From: Anaerolineae bacterium
GTDB lineage: Bacteria > Chloroflexota > Anaerolineae > Anaerolineales > Anaerolineaceae
Direction of reading: 5' to 3'
DNA length: 64,000 nucleotides
Assembly: GCA_013178295.1 (NCBI GenBank)
Contig: JABLWW010000001.1
Coordinates: forward strand, 62,001 to 126,000
Shown: piece by piece, positions 50,954-59,792 of the stretch
How positions within the stretch are numbered: the stretch's first letter is position 1
Layout: every line of letters begins with the position of its first letter
Translations under genes and position numbers: made by a program
The notes under the pieces: generated by a model
The model's input: the letters and a program-made list of their open reading frames with translations, nothing else
What the model was told of the DNA's origin: nothing
Database searches by the model: none

Positions 50954-51788
50954 ATCCCTTGATAGCACCGCGTGAGAGACCACGCACCAGATAACGCTGT
51001 GCCAGAAGGGCAAAGATCAAAACCGGCACCAGCACTAGCGATCCTGAGGCAGCGATGCGTCCCCACAGGATGGCTTTGTTGGTCATAAAGCTGGTGATAG
51101 TTACCGGCAGTGTGCGTGCGTCGCGCCCAGTGAGTATGACGGCATACAGAAACTCATTCCAGGCATAGATGAAACCCAGAATTGCTGTGGCAGCTAAACC
51201 GGGGGTAACAATAGGCAAGCTGATACGAAACAGTGCCCCCAGCCTTGTGCAGCCATCAATCATTGCCGATTCTTCCAATTCTTCTGGGACATCCATGAAG
51301 AAGCCAGTCATCATCCAAATAGATAGAGGGATGATGAATGTGAGATATGAAATCAGCAGCGCCCAACGGGTATCTATCAGGTTGAGTGAATTGAAAAGCA
51401 CATACAGGGGGACAATGATCGTGATCGGGGGAAGCATTTGTGGTACCAGGGCGGCAAGCCGCAGGGTTTGCACCCCGCGGAAGCGGAAGCGTGCAAAACC
51501 ATATCCGGCAAAGATGCCGAGCAGCAGAGCAACAAGGGTGGTGCCGAGTGCAACGATCAGGCTGTTGAGGAAGTACTTGACGAATTTTCCTCCGGCAAAG
51601 ACCTCATAGTAGTTTTTCAGCGTTGGTTCAAAAAACCAGACAGGCGGGATGGCAAAGGTCAGCTCTGGCGGTTTGAATGAGGTGATGAGCAGGTAAACGA
51701 TGGGAAACAGCGAGAGAATCACAGCCAGAATAACAAAAACATAAATCAGAACCTGGTTGATAACTTTTGTGACCCGATAGATGTTCAT
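50952..51788 (-). CDS. ABC sugar transporter permease (MalG type)
   Basis: A 278-residue inner-membrane permease of the carbohydrate uptake (CUT1) kind, with six predicted membrane helices and the EAA loop EESAMIDGCTRLGALFRISLPIVTPG near 190-215 that docks the ATPase. It is the last gene of the ROK-led unit, 13 nt after its partner permease. No ATPase gene is nearby, so a shared MsmK/UgpC-type ATPase elsewhere would be needed. Confidence 0.92.
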   Translation of the reverse strand: MNIYRVTKVINQVLIYVFVILAVILSLFPIVYLLITSFKPPELTFAIPPVWFFEPTLKNYYEVFAGGKFVKYFLNSLIVALGTTLVALLLGIFAGYGFARFRFRGVQTLRLAALVPQMLPPITIIVPLYVLFNSLNLIDTRWALLISYLTFIIPLSIWMMTGFFMDVPEELEESAMIDGCTRLGALFRISLPIVTPGLAATAILGFIYAWNEFLYAVILTGRDARTLPVTITSFMTNKAILWGRIAASGSLVLVPVLIFALLAQRYLVRGLSRGAIKG

Positions 51789-51801
51789 AGCTTTGCCTGT
51801 C

Positions 51802-52707
51802 TCAATCTTGTCTGCCGATCAGCCGCGCAAGGACTGCGGCAATGACCAGCATAATCAAAATCATAATGTAAGAAGCTGCGGATGCAAAACTGAGGTTGAA
51901 TGACTGAAACCCGTAGCGATAGACATAGATGCTGACCGTCTCGGTTGCTCGAGCAGGCCCGCCTGCGGTGAGCAGGTAAACCACATCAAAAATGCGAAAA
52001 GTATCAATGAAACGCCACAGCAGGGCAACCAGTATGGTCTGTCTTAACAGGGGGAGGGTGAGATAACGAAACTGCTGCCACCATGATGCCCCGTCAATGC
52101 GTGCAGCCTCATATGGCTCATCCGGCAATGCCTGAAGACCTGCCAGCAGGAGCAGGGCAACAAAAGAAGTGGTATTCCACACGTCAACCATGATCACAGC
52201 TGGCATTGCCAACGCTGGCTTGCTCAGCCACTCCAGGCGAGGAAGCCCCACCACACTCAATAGATAATTGACCAGACCGTAGTCATAATTGAGCAATAAC
52301 CGCCACGTTAATCCCACCACGACATTGGTACACATCATAGGGAGCAGGATGAAGGAACGGATAATCCCTTTGCCTTTCAGATCGTGATTGAGCAACAGAG
52401 CCAGTGCCATTCCCAGAATAAATTCAAGCACAATGGCCGCAATGACAAAAATAAAAGTGATGCGGATGGCATTGAGGAATTCGGGGTTGGAAAACAGGTT
52501 GATATATTGCTTCAGCCCGACGAAAGGCACCCCCTGCCTGAAATCGCGCAGTGTCCAGTTGTGAAAACTGAGATAGAGGGAATATCCCAGTGGGTAAAAC
52601 AGAATAATTGCCAGAACGATAAACGCCGGGGCGATGTAAAATACAGGCTCGTAGCGCCGCATCAACCGCCGCCTGGTTAAGGTGGAAGTAAAATGAGGAG
52701 ATTTCAC
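51802..52707 (-). CDS. ABC sugar transporter permease (MalF type)
   Basis: A 301-residue permease with six predicted membrane helices and the EAA loop YEAARIDGASWWQQFRYLTLPLLR near 203-226. It pairs with the MalG-type gene 13 nt downstream. It is separated from the substrate-binding protein gene by 76 nt containing a strong hairpin, which probably sets lower expression of the permeases. Confidence 0.92.
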   Translation of the reverse strand: MKSPHFTSTLTRRRLMRRYEPVFYIAPAFIVLAIILFYPLGYSLYLSFHNWTLRDFRQGVPFVGLKQYINLFSNPEFLNAIRITFIFVIAAIVLEFILGMALALLLNHDLKGKGIIRSFILLPMMCTNVVVGLTWRLLLNYDYGLVNYLLSVVGLPRLEWLSKPALAMPAVIMVDVWNTTSFVALLLLAGLQALPDEPYEAARIDGASWWQQFRYLTLPLLRQTILVALLWRFIDTFRIFDVVYLLTAGGPARATETVSIYVYRYGFQSFNLSFASAASYIMILIMLVIAAVLARLIGRQD

Positions 52708-52728
52708 TGTTTGGTAATGTATCGTGGA

Positions 52729-52767
52729 GGGGGGATTCTGATGGGAGATTTCCCGCCAGAACCCCCC
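52729..52767 (-). promoter_or_regulatory. Stable hairpin between binding-protein and permease genes
   Basis: GGGGGGTTCTG and CAGAATCCCCCC on the minus strand pair with a single bulge; a small GGGA/TCCC stem sits inside. No T run follows, so it is not a standard terminator. It probably protects the 3' end of the binding-protein mRNA or limits readthrough. Confidence 0.6.
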
Positions 52768-52783
52768 GGAATTCTATGTAAGG

Positions 52784-54196
52784 TTAGTAACCGGCGCTCT
52801 TGAGCAGCTCGGTCATCTTTGCTGCTGCATCGTCAAGAGCCTGTTTGGGTTGCTTGACGCCAGTTACGGCAGCGACAATGCCTTCGTTAAAGGCGGTTAC
52901 CAGTTCGGAGGTTACTGTGGTTGGCGGGAAGATGTGGCGGTTGGGCATCGCCTCAGCCAGCATCTTGAATTGAGGGATTTTTTCGACCACTTCTGGGTCG
53001 GCGAGTGCTTCGTTGTTGCCCGGGATACCGCCGTTGAACGCCCACATCTTGGCGCCTTCTTTGCTGGTTAACCATTCGATAAACTTATAGGCGGCTTCCT
53101 GGTTCTTTGAGCCGCTGGGAATAGCCCAGCCCCACTGACTACCACCAGTGGCATCAACTTCTTTGCCGTCTTTGCCAACATAGTTGGGGATGTGGGCATA
53201 GCCAAGCAGGGGCTGACCGTCTTTGCATACCTTCGGGCTTTGGGTGCAGTCCGTGAGGGTCATTGTGGCTGCCATCCACTGCACACCCATGGCTGCTTTG
53301 CCTTCCTGTAATGTGGTTAGCACTTCGTTGTAGCCGTAGGTGGCAACATCGGGAGGGGTAAGACCTTCTTTTAGCAGATTGACGTAGAACTCCAGCGCGG
53401 CAACACCTGCTTCGCTGTTGATGGTTACATTGTTGTTTTCGTCCAGAATTTGACCGCCGAAGCTGAAGAAGTAGTACATGAAGTCCCAGAAAGCCTCATC
53501 GGGTTTGGCAGCAATCAGTGCGCCGTATACGCCGTTGGCAGGGTCGTTCAGCTTGCGGGCAGCTTCAAGATACTCATCCCAGGTTTTGGGCACCTGTAAC
53601 CCCTTTGCTTCCAGCAGGTCTTTGCGGTACCAGAGCCAGGCGGTATCGCCTTCTGAGGGGAAAGCATACACTTTGCCATCAAACTTGAAGTAATCTATCG
53701 AAGGTTCAAAGACTTCCATTTTGAAGTCTGGGCTGACGACTTTGGGGTCGTTGATAAAAGTATCCAGGTCTTTGAGGGCACCTGCTTTGACCCAGGCGGG
53801 TGGCCAGTCTGACATGATATAGGCAGCATCGTAGTCGTCGCTGCCAGCAATAAAGGTGGTGGTCAGCTTGTCATAGTAAGCCTCGCGGGCGATTTCTTCG
53901 ACAACAACTGGGTTGCCAGTCTTTTGGGTATATGCTTCGGCGAGCTTGACCAGGTTGTCGTGCTCAGGGCCGCTCCAGCAAGCCACCACAATTTCGGGGT
54001 ACGTTGTCGCTGCGGGTGCAGCAGCGGGCTGCTCGGGGGCGGCAGGTTGTGCTGGCGCGGTAGGTTGTGCTGGCGCGGCAGGCTGTTCAGGAGCCGCGGG
54101 CTGTGCTGGCGCGGCGGGGGTGGCCGCAGGGGCACAGGCTGCCAGCTGTATCAAGATAAACAGTGCAACAACAATTGTAATCAGACGCTTCTCCAT
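52784..54196 (-). CDS. ABC transporter sugar-binding lipoprotein
   Basis: A 470-residue family 1 extracellular solute-binding protein. The signal peptide ends in lipobox QLAAC (Cys about 21), followed by a 45-residue Ala/Pro/Gln/Glu tether made of near-repeats of PAQPAAPEQPA. The binding fold starts at PEIVVACWSG and includes TTFIAGSDDYDAAYIMSDWPP, VYAFPSEGDTAWLWYRKDLLEAKG (in part) and GGSQWGWAIPSGSKNQEAAYKFIEWL (in part), typical of oligosaccharide binders. The substrate is unknown. It has its own RBS (AGGAG) and follows the UroD-like gene by 80 nt. Confidence 0.93.
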   Translation of the reverse strand: MEKRLITIVVALFILIQLAACAPAATPAAPAQPAAPEQPAAPAQPTAPAQPAAPEQPAAAPAATTYPEIVVACWSGPEHDNLVKLAEAYTQKTGNPVVVEEIAREAYYDKLTTTFIAGSDDYDAAYIMSDWPPAWVKAGALKDLDTFINDPKVVSPDFKMEVFEPSIDYFKFDGKVYAFPSEGDTAWLWYRKDLLEAKGLQVPKTWDEYLEAARKLNDPANGVYGALIAAKPDEAFWDFMYYFFSFGGQILDENNNVTINSEAGVAALEFYVNLLKEGLTPPDVATYGYNEVLTTLQEGKAAMGVQWMAATMTLTDCTQSPKVCKDGQPLLGYAHIPNYVGKDGKEVDATGGSQWGWAIPSGSKNQEAAYKFIEWLTSKEGAKMWAFNGGIPGNNEALADPEVVEKIPQFKMLAEAMPNRHIFPPTTVTSELVTAFNEGIVAAVTGVKQPKQALDDAAAKMTELLKSAGY

Positions 54197-54276
54197 TTTC
54201 TTTTTTCTCCTGTTTGTCTAAATTAAATTGGTGGGTTTGATTCGATGCGGTTATGTAAAATCTTTTTGCGTTCTTT

Positions 54277-55452
54277 TTATCTTATTATATTGATTTTTTC
54301 GCGCCACAAATCAATGAAAAACTGTACCTTTTCCCAGGGTTGATTATTGAACACAGCATCTACCGGGAAAAGGATGAAACCGCCGCCGGGAGCAAGAGCT
54401 GTGATGGCTTCGTCCAGTGCTTGGCGGATGTGTGTCTCGTCCCACTGGGTGAACATCACCGATGAATTGACTCCACCCATCAGGCATACCTGACTGCCAA
54501 TTTCCCGTTTCACCTCGTATAAATCAATACGGTCTTGCACTGGATCGAGACCTGTGATGCAATCCACGCCGATTTCTACCAGGTCTTGGCGAATGGGCTT
54601 CCAGCCTTTGGTGATAATGTAGCGATACTTCTTGCCGTGCTGGTGAGTTTTTTCGACCATTTGCTTGATGCGCGGCTTGAGCATCGCACGCCACTTTTTG
54701 GGCGTCCAGAAGTCGGAACCCTCATACCATGCCATTTGCACAACGACGTCCACATTCTCTTTTAGCAGATAGTCAATGCGCAACATTTCCCACTCAAAGA
54801 CAACCTCGATAAGGGCTTCCAGGAAATCCATCTCATCCATTTGCGCGTAGAGAATGCGTTCCATGCCGCACAGCCACATCAGCGCATCGCCAAGCGCAAT
54901 CCACCCGCCATCCAGCAGTACCCCCAATCGGAGAGCTTCCTCTCTCAGATGGGCAGCCTGCTGGCGGAAAAGGGCTTCCTGCTTGGCGATGGGCTTGCAT
55001 AGCAGATAGCGTAGACGTTGGATATCCTCTTGGGTTTTGATTAGAGGTTGCTTCATGCGCGGAATGTTGAAATCGTCAAAGAGATGAATGTTATCCCCGT
55101 GAATCCAGTCCTCGCTTTTCTGTATTGTGGTTTGCAGAGGTCCTTCGGGGGTGTGGTATATCTTTACCAGCAGGGGAAACGCTTCTCCTGCTGGTGGGGG
55201 CAGCAGGGTGGTTGTGCTTTTTATGCCGTTTTGCTCGGGGGCATAGTTCTCGACGTACCCCGACGGCGGTTCGAGTAGGAGGGTATCGTCCAGCCCAAGC
55301 GCGGTGGTATTTTCAACCCGTCGAATCTGATCACGCCATTCGAAGGGGATGTTATCCACCCCTTCCTCCAATTGCCAGAAACGCAACAGAAGGGGAATAT
55401 GATCAACTTGCTGATGGTTGAGAGCTGCCAGTAATCGTTCTTTGGAGTTCAT
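54277..55452 (-). CDS. Uroporphyrinogen decarboxylase-family (UroD-like) protein
   Basis: A 391-residue TIM-barrel protein starting SKERLLAALNHQQVDHIPLLL, the common opening of UroD/MtaA/CmuA relatives. WYEGSDFWTPKKWRAML and the C-terminal GGVNSSVMF and GGGFILFPVDAVFNN match the family. Paralogues of this type serve in methyl transfer or in catabolic clusters and are not haem enzymes; the sugar-uptake context argues against haem synthesis. It overlaps the upstream fucose-isomerase-like gene by 4 nt. The reaction is unknown. Confidence 0.85.
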   Translation of the reverse strand: MNSKERLLAALNHQQVDHIPLLLRFWQLEEGVDNIPFEWRDQIRRVENTTALGLDDTLLLEPPSGYVENYAPEQNGIKSTTTLLPPPAGEAFPLLVKIYHTPEGPLQTTIQKSEDWIHGDNIHLFDDFNIPRMKQPLIKTQEDIQRLRYLLCKPIAKQEALFRQQAAHLREEALRLGVLLDGGWIALGDALMWLCGMERILYAQMDEMDFLEALIEVVFEWEMLRIDYLLKENVDVVVQMAWYEGSDFWTPKKWRAMLKPRIKQMVEKTHQHGKKYRYIITKGWKPIRQDLVEIGVDCITGLDPVQDRIDLYEVKREIGSQVCLMGGVNSSVMFTQWDETHIRQALDEAITALAPGGGFILFPVDAVFNNQPWEKVQFFIDLWREKINIIR

Positions 55453-56768
55453 GGGTCTATATCCGGAAAGATGCCTTTGATGCCTGTCAGATGGCAGAAG
55501 ACTGACAGCTCGTTGGCGACGTGGGCGTAGCCCGCCATCCAGTGATGCCCAAAGCCGTACTGAGAAACCGCTTGCCAGAGGTTGCGAAGAGGCGTTTTGA
55601 GTACAATACGCATGGGGTTGCCCTCAAATACCATTTCGGTGTGCACGGCATTTCCCTCTATGGCGCACATACGGTAGTTGGAGCGTCTTCCGACCAGGTT
55701 GACGTAAGTGATCGGACCTGGGCGGGCTTTGTAACGGATACAGACACCGCTGTGTGCCAGCCGCACAGGGCAGAGGATGTATCCGTCCTGATCTGCCAGC
55801 GAGGGTGCTCCTGCTCCGCAATGCGAGGTGACGATGCTATTGGCGCTTTCATCGATTTCCAGCATTTCACCAAAATGCCCTGGTGCATCACTAAGCTGCA
55901 TGAGGAGGTACTTGGCAATGGCTGAGTTGACATCCCCCTCGCCGCACCCGGTGGCAATTCCTTCGTCGTCCAGCAGCGCCAGCGGAAGACATGCCACACC
56001 CTGACAGGCAGGGTAACTGCCTATGGTAATGCTCTGGAATTGATACTGTGCGATCAGCTGTTTCAATGCGACGTAGTGTTTCATCGAAGCGATGGCTTGT
56101 TGCGGGTTGCAGCTGACCTCAGCGGCTCTGGTAGATACTTTTTGCCACTCGGCTTCTGCTTGTGCGGGGGAGACTTTTTCGACCACAAGGTTAAACTCGT
56201 CCATTCCCATTGTTGTCAACACAATTCCTAACAGACGCAGAATCTCCAGTTCATCAATGGCGATATTGCTCATCCCGGGGGTACGTCTGCCAATGAGGAG
56301 AAAACGTGCGCCGCGCAGTTTTTGGCGCAGAGCGCACGCGCGGGCGTAGATGGCCGTCTCTCTGGCTGTCTCCTGGCTGCCCAATGCGCCATACAACAGG
56401 CGGTGTTCCACCTCGATGTCTGTCAGGACGTTTCCCAGTTGCTGCCCGCCTACGATAGAGCCGGTGCGTATTCCGGGAATGGTGCGGATAGCAACTGGCA
56501 GGGGGGCGGATTGATGGATGAGCACTGTATAGTGGTCAAATGACCAGGTGATGATCAAGGGATGCAGCAAGTCCACCTGCTGGCTGGCAAACCAGGCAGC
56601 CACCCGACGGCAAGAATCTTCGTCACGGACTGCTTCAGGGGCTGAGATGATTTCTAATCCCTGATCTGCCAGATCGCTGTTGATCTGTTGTAGCTGTTGC
56701 GACCAGGACTCCCAGCCTTCTTCTGTCGGTTCGTAAACAGCGTAGGTGCCGATTTTTGGTCTGATCAT
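55449..56768 (-). CDS. L-fucose/L-arabinose isomerase-like protein
   Basis: A 439-residue protein with the fold pattern of FucI/AraA-like isomerases: an N-terminal Rossmann-like part (VDLLHPLIITWSFDHYTVL), a central region with LLIGRRTPGMSNIAIDELEI, and a C-terminal part with TGCGEGDVNSAIAKYLLM and SHCGAGAPSLAD that could supply metal and substrate ligands. True catalytic Glu/Asp assignments cannot be made by eye. Such relatives often act on rare sugars in ABC-linked clusters. Start ATG 27 nt after the cupin gene. Confidence 0.75.
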   Translation of the reverse strand: MIRPKIGTYAVYEPTEEGWESWSQQLQQINSDLADQGLEIISAPEAVRDEDSCRRVAAWFASQQVDLLHPLIITWSFDHYTVLIHQSAPLPVAIRTIPGIRTGSIVGGQQLGNVLTDIEVEHRLLYGALGSQETARETAIYARACALRQKLRGARFLLIGRRTPGMSNIAIDELEILRLLGIVLTTMGMDEFNLVVEKVSPAQAEAEWQKVSTRAAEVSCNPQQAIASMKHYVALKQLIAQYQFQSITIGSYPACQGVACLPLALLDDEGIATGCGEGDVNSAIAKYLLMQLSDAPGHFGEMLEIDESANSIVTSHCGAGAPSLADQDGYILCPVRLAHSGVCIRYKARPGPITYVNLVGRRSNYRMCAIEGNAVHTEMVFEGNPMRIVLKTPLRNLWQAVSQYGFGHHWMAGYAHVANELSVFCHLTGIKGIFPDIDP

Positions 56769-56795
56769 TACACAAATCTCCTGCTGTTCGTGTTG

Positions 56796-57209
56796 CTAAA
56801 CCTGCTTTGCCCAGTCGGGTGCGTTGGCTTTGAGGACGCGCTTTTCCTCCTCTGTCAGCGGGCGGATGGCACTGTTCTGTTCGCTGACGTCGCGGTTTTC
56901 GACAATCAGCCATGAGGCATCGCGGGTGTTGATGACCCCGTGCCAGGTTGCGCGGCAAACGTTGTAAATTCGTCCGGGTTGCACCTCGATGACTTCAAAG
57001 CCCTTTTCGGTAATGAGATAAAGGGCTGCTCTACCGCAGAGGAGGACAAATACCTCATCAGATTCAAAATGGGCTTCAATCTCACAGGCTTTCTCTAAAT
57101 CGGCATTGGGTTCCCAGTTGAGCAAGGCAACCAGCCAGCCATTGCTGGCAACCAGGGGTTTATAGCCGTTTCCCTGCCAGTCATACACTTCAAGTTTGGG
57201 AGCGGTCAT
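56796..57209 (-). CDS. Cupin-fold protein
   Basis: A 137-residue single-domain cupin. Motif 1 covers EAHFESDEVFVLLCGRAALYL and motif 2 VQPGRIYNVCRATWHGV; one His and Glu of the usual metal set are visible in each region. It could be a sugar isomerase/epimerase or a binding protein. It sits 27 nt from neighbours on both sides in the ROK operon, supporting a role in the same sugar pathway. Confidence 0.8.
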   Translation of the reverse strand: MTAPKLEVYDWQGNGYKPLVASNGWLVALLNWEPNADLEKACEIEAHFESDEVFVLLCGRAALYLITEKGFEVIEVQPGRIYNVCRATWHGVINTRDASWLIVENRDVSEQNSAIRPLTEEEKRVLKANAPDWAKQV

Positions 57210-57236
57210 TTTGGAGGTCTCCTAAAAAATTACACG

Positions 57237-58463
57237 TTACAGCAATTCTTTGGCGTGGCGCTGAATCTTACGGATAGCCTCGACGACCAATGCCATGTCC
57301 TCCTCACTGCCCAGCAGCACGGGGTTGGGCAGCCAGACGGTCTCCCAGGCGGCGCGCAGCGTGTTGGTGAAGGGCGCGCTGAGGAAGGCGTGGTTCTCGT
57401 TTGCCATTTGTGGGGGTAGCCGTTTTCGGTATGCGCCGCTTTTGAAAACTGCCAGATCGTGGAGTGGTGGGTAACTGGCTTGTGTGGGGATACCTTCCCT
57501 ATTAAATGCCTGGATAAATTTCTCGGTGGGCAAACCGGCAAAGGCTTTGCGGTCATAGGTGAAAATATAGGCATAATGACCATTACGGGTCACACGCGCA
57601 TCTTGTGCCTGGGGGGTGATCCCTTCAATGCTGGGGAGCGTTTTATCCAGATAGGCAGCGTTGCGTGTGCGAATAGCAGCCTGGCTGTCCAGCCGCTTGA
57701 GTTGTTGACTGAGCACGGCGCCCTGCCATTCGCTGAGACGATAATTGGAGCCGTAGTTGAAGTGGGCATAGAACCACTCGCCTGGCAGCCGCCCGCAGTC
57801 ATGCGCCGAGCGGGCAGCGCGTTCAAGGTCGTCGTTGTTGGTGATAATCATGCCGCCTTCACCGGCAGTCATCAGTTTGCTTGCCTGGAAGCTGAATGTG
57901 CCCATATCGCCAATGGCGCCAATTTTGTGACCTTTCCATTCGCTGCCATGGGCGTGGGCGCTGTCTTCGACCAGATACAAGTTGTGTTTTTTGGCAATTT
58001 TCTGTAGCGCGTCCAGGTCCGCAGGGTGACCTGCCATGTGAACACCTATAATTGCCTTTGTGCGGGGTGTGATGGCGGCTTCAACTAGCTGGGGGTCAAT
58101 GCAGTAGGTGGTTGGCAGCACGTCCACTAGAACAGGCAGTGCCCCTGCAAAGAGCACCGCGCTGGCTGTGGCAACAAAAGTGAAGTCGGGCACAATCACC
58201 TCGTCGCCGGGGTAAATTCCCAATGCAGCCATGACGACTTCCAACGCGGCTGTCCCGTTGGTAACGGCAATGCCGTGTTTTGCTTGATGATAGGCGGCAA
58301 ATTCCCTTTCAAATTGCAGCGTTTTTGTGCCGGGTGTGCGCCACCAGATGCGACTTTCAAGGACTTCCATAAGCGCCTGGCGTTCGCTTTCATCGTACTG
58401 AGGCCAGGCTGGGAAGGGGGTCTTCTTTACTGGCTCACCACCGAGTAGAGCTAGTTTTTCCAT
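57237..58463 (-). CDS. DegT/DnrJ/EryC1/StrS-family PLP aminotransferase
   Basis: A 408-residue fold-type I enzyme. EFAAYHQAKHGIAVTNGTAALEVVMAALGI (in part), PDFTFVATASAVLFAGALPVLVDV, VEDSAHAHGSEWKG and the PLP Lys in FSFQASKLMTAGEGG (about 195) identify the family. These enzymes aminate keto-sugars, or act as dehydratases when the Lys is lost; here it is present. Within a catabolic operon it may handle an amino or keto sugar. It follows the ROK gene by 23 nt. Confidence 0.92.
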   Translation of the reverse strand: MEKLALLGGEPVKKTPFPAWPQYDESERQALMEVLESRIWWRTPGTKTLQFEREFAAYHQAKHGIAVTNGTAALEVVMAALGIYPGDEVIVPDFTFVATASAVLFAGALPVLVDVLPTTYCIDPQLVEAAITPRTKAIIGVHMAGHPADLDALQKIAKKHNLYLVEDSAHAHGSEWKGHKIGAIGDMGTFSFQASKLMTAGEGGMIITNNDDLERAARSAHDCGRLPGEWFYAHFNYGSNYRLSEWQGAVLSQQLKRLDSQAAIRTRNAAYLDKTLPSIEGITPQAQDARVTRNGHYAYIFTYDRKAFAGLPTEKFIQAFNREGIPTQASYPPLHDLAVFKSGAYRKRLPPQMANENHAFLSAPFTNTLRAAWETVWLPNPVLLGSEEDMALVVEAIRKIQRHAKELL

Positions 58464-58486
58464 AAGGTTTCTCCTTTTTGTCGGTA

Positions 58487-59674
58487 CTAATGTCTTTCAA
58501 CAACCAGTGTTTCCATGGTGCCGTTCAATACCAGCATGATGGCGCCCATGATGGTTGCGCGCGTTCCAAGACTTGAAACAATCAAATTGGGCTGGGTGGG
58601 AATAGCGCCGTTGAGGCGTTGCAGAATGGATGGTATCAGCAAGTCGGCATGCTCTGAGATGCTCCCTCCCAGCACAATCATCTCCGGGTCAATCAGGGTG
58701 GTTGCTGCGGCAACAGCCAGGCTGAGGTAATCAACCATCCTGGCAATGAGCGGCTGATACCGCTTTTCTCCGTTTCGAACAGCGATGAAGATGTCTTCTG
58801 CCCGCAGGCTGTCTTCTGCGGACGTCCCACATAGTTGATTAGCCTGTTGCGCAATGGCTGTGCTGGAAGCCAGAGACTCCAATGCGCCAAAAGTCTGATA
58901 CGACTTTCCCAGAAATTCCACTCCTGGTAAAAGATAGCCTACCTCACCGGCGGCATAGTGATAGCCTCTGTGCAGGGAGCCGCCGATTACAATACCTGCG
59001 CCAATGCCGCTACCGACGGAAATACAAACCATACTTTGGGCACTGCGTCCAGCGCCAAAGCCAAACTCTCCCAGCGCTGCCAGGTTGACATCATTTTCAA
59101 CCAGGACAGGCAGCTGGAAGCGCTCATTTAGAAGTTGTTTCAATGGGAGGTCTCGCCAGCCGAGGCTGGGTGCCCAATGGACAATCCCCTCTTGGTGATT
59201 GGTGATGCCAGGTGCTCCAATACCAATGCCGCGAATGGTCTGATGAGGTGGTCTGGGCGTTTTTATTAACTCTTCAATGAGCTGATATAACCTCTCCAGG
59301 TTTGTTTGTGGGTCAGGACTGATTTCTGAGACATGTATCTCGTGTTGAATATTGCCAGAGAGGTCGGCTACCATGCCAAACATTTTTGTCCCTGAGAGAT
59401 CAACTGCCAGTACGGAGAAGGCACTGCCGTTAAACTCAAGCAGTGGGCGCGGTCTGCCGCCGCTGGCTTCTTTTGTCCCGCTGTGGCGAACCAGCCCTTC
59501 CTCTATCAGAATATCCACCACACGCATAACGGTTGGCAGGCTTACGTTCAGCACATTGGCGATATAAGAGCGCGAAATGGGGGAGTTTTCGCGGATGATA
59601 TCCAGGATAGCTGAGCGGTTAATGCTGCGCATCACGCTGGCTTTGACCGTTTGGCGGGGGACAATTTTTTTCAT
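58487..59674 (-). CDS. ROK-family transcriptional regulator
   Basis: A 395-residue repressor-type ROK protein. A winged HTH occupies about 15-80 (ISRSYIANVLNVSLPTVMRVVDILIEEGLV, in part). The ROK domain follows with AVDLSGTKMFGMVADLSG, GIGIGAPGI, LVENDVNLAALGE and GSGIGAGIVIGGSLHRG. The usual zinc-binding Cys cluster and the GEIGH His are replaced (GEVGYLLPG), so it is a Cys-less variant. It probably binds the palindrome just upstream of its own gene and releases it on sugar binding. First gene of the eight-gene unit. Confidence 0.92.
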   Translation of the reverse strand: MKKIVPRQTVKASVMRSINRSAILDIIRENSPISRSYIANVLNVSLPTVMRVVDILIEEGLVRHSGTKEASGGRPRPLLEFNGSAFSVLAVDLSGTKMFGMVADLSGNIQHEIHVSEISPDPQTNLERLYQLIEELIKTPRPPHQTIRGIGIGAPGITNHQEGIVHWAPSLGWRDLPLKQLLNERFQLPVLVENDVNLAALGEFGFGAGRSAQSMVCISVGSGIGAGIVIGGSLHRGYHYAAGEVGYLLPGVEFLGKSYQTFGALESLASSTAIAQQANQLCGTSAEDSLRAEDIFIAVRNGEKRYQPLIARMVDYLSLAVAAATTLIDPEMIVLGGSISEHADLLIPSILQRLNGAIPTQPNLIVSSLGTRATIMGAIMLVLNGTMETLVVERH

Positions 59675-59740
59675 GAATGTTACATCGTAAGTATGGTTAA
59701 ATGTGCAAGTAGTTGTTGGTGGGGGGGGCTGATTGAATAA

Positions 59741-59757
59741 TTACTTACTGTAAGTAA
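59741..59757. promoter_or_regulatory. Palindromic operator of the ROK regulator
   Basis: TTACTTAC-T-GTAAGTAA is a perfect inverted repeat (8-bp arms, 1-nt centre). It abuts the -10 box of the ROK promoter, so bound repressor would block RNA polymerase. It is the only such repeat I noticed near the operon. Confidence 0.75.
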
Positions 59758-59785
59758 GTATATAACGTTTTCCCCTATTTGTCAA
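59757..59785 (-). promoter_or_regulatory. Promoter of the ROK-led sugar operon
   Basis: TTGACA (59780-59785) and TATACT (59757-59762) on the minus strand are 17 nt apart. The start site falls inside the operator. Confidence 0.75.
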
Positions 59786-59792
59786 TATTTTT

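Noticed and set aside
54010-54130. Tandem GC-rich repeats
   Set aside because: They encode the Ala/Pro tether of the binding lipoprotein and are not a CRISPR or mobile-element repeat.
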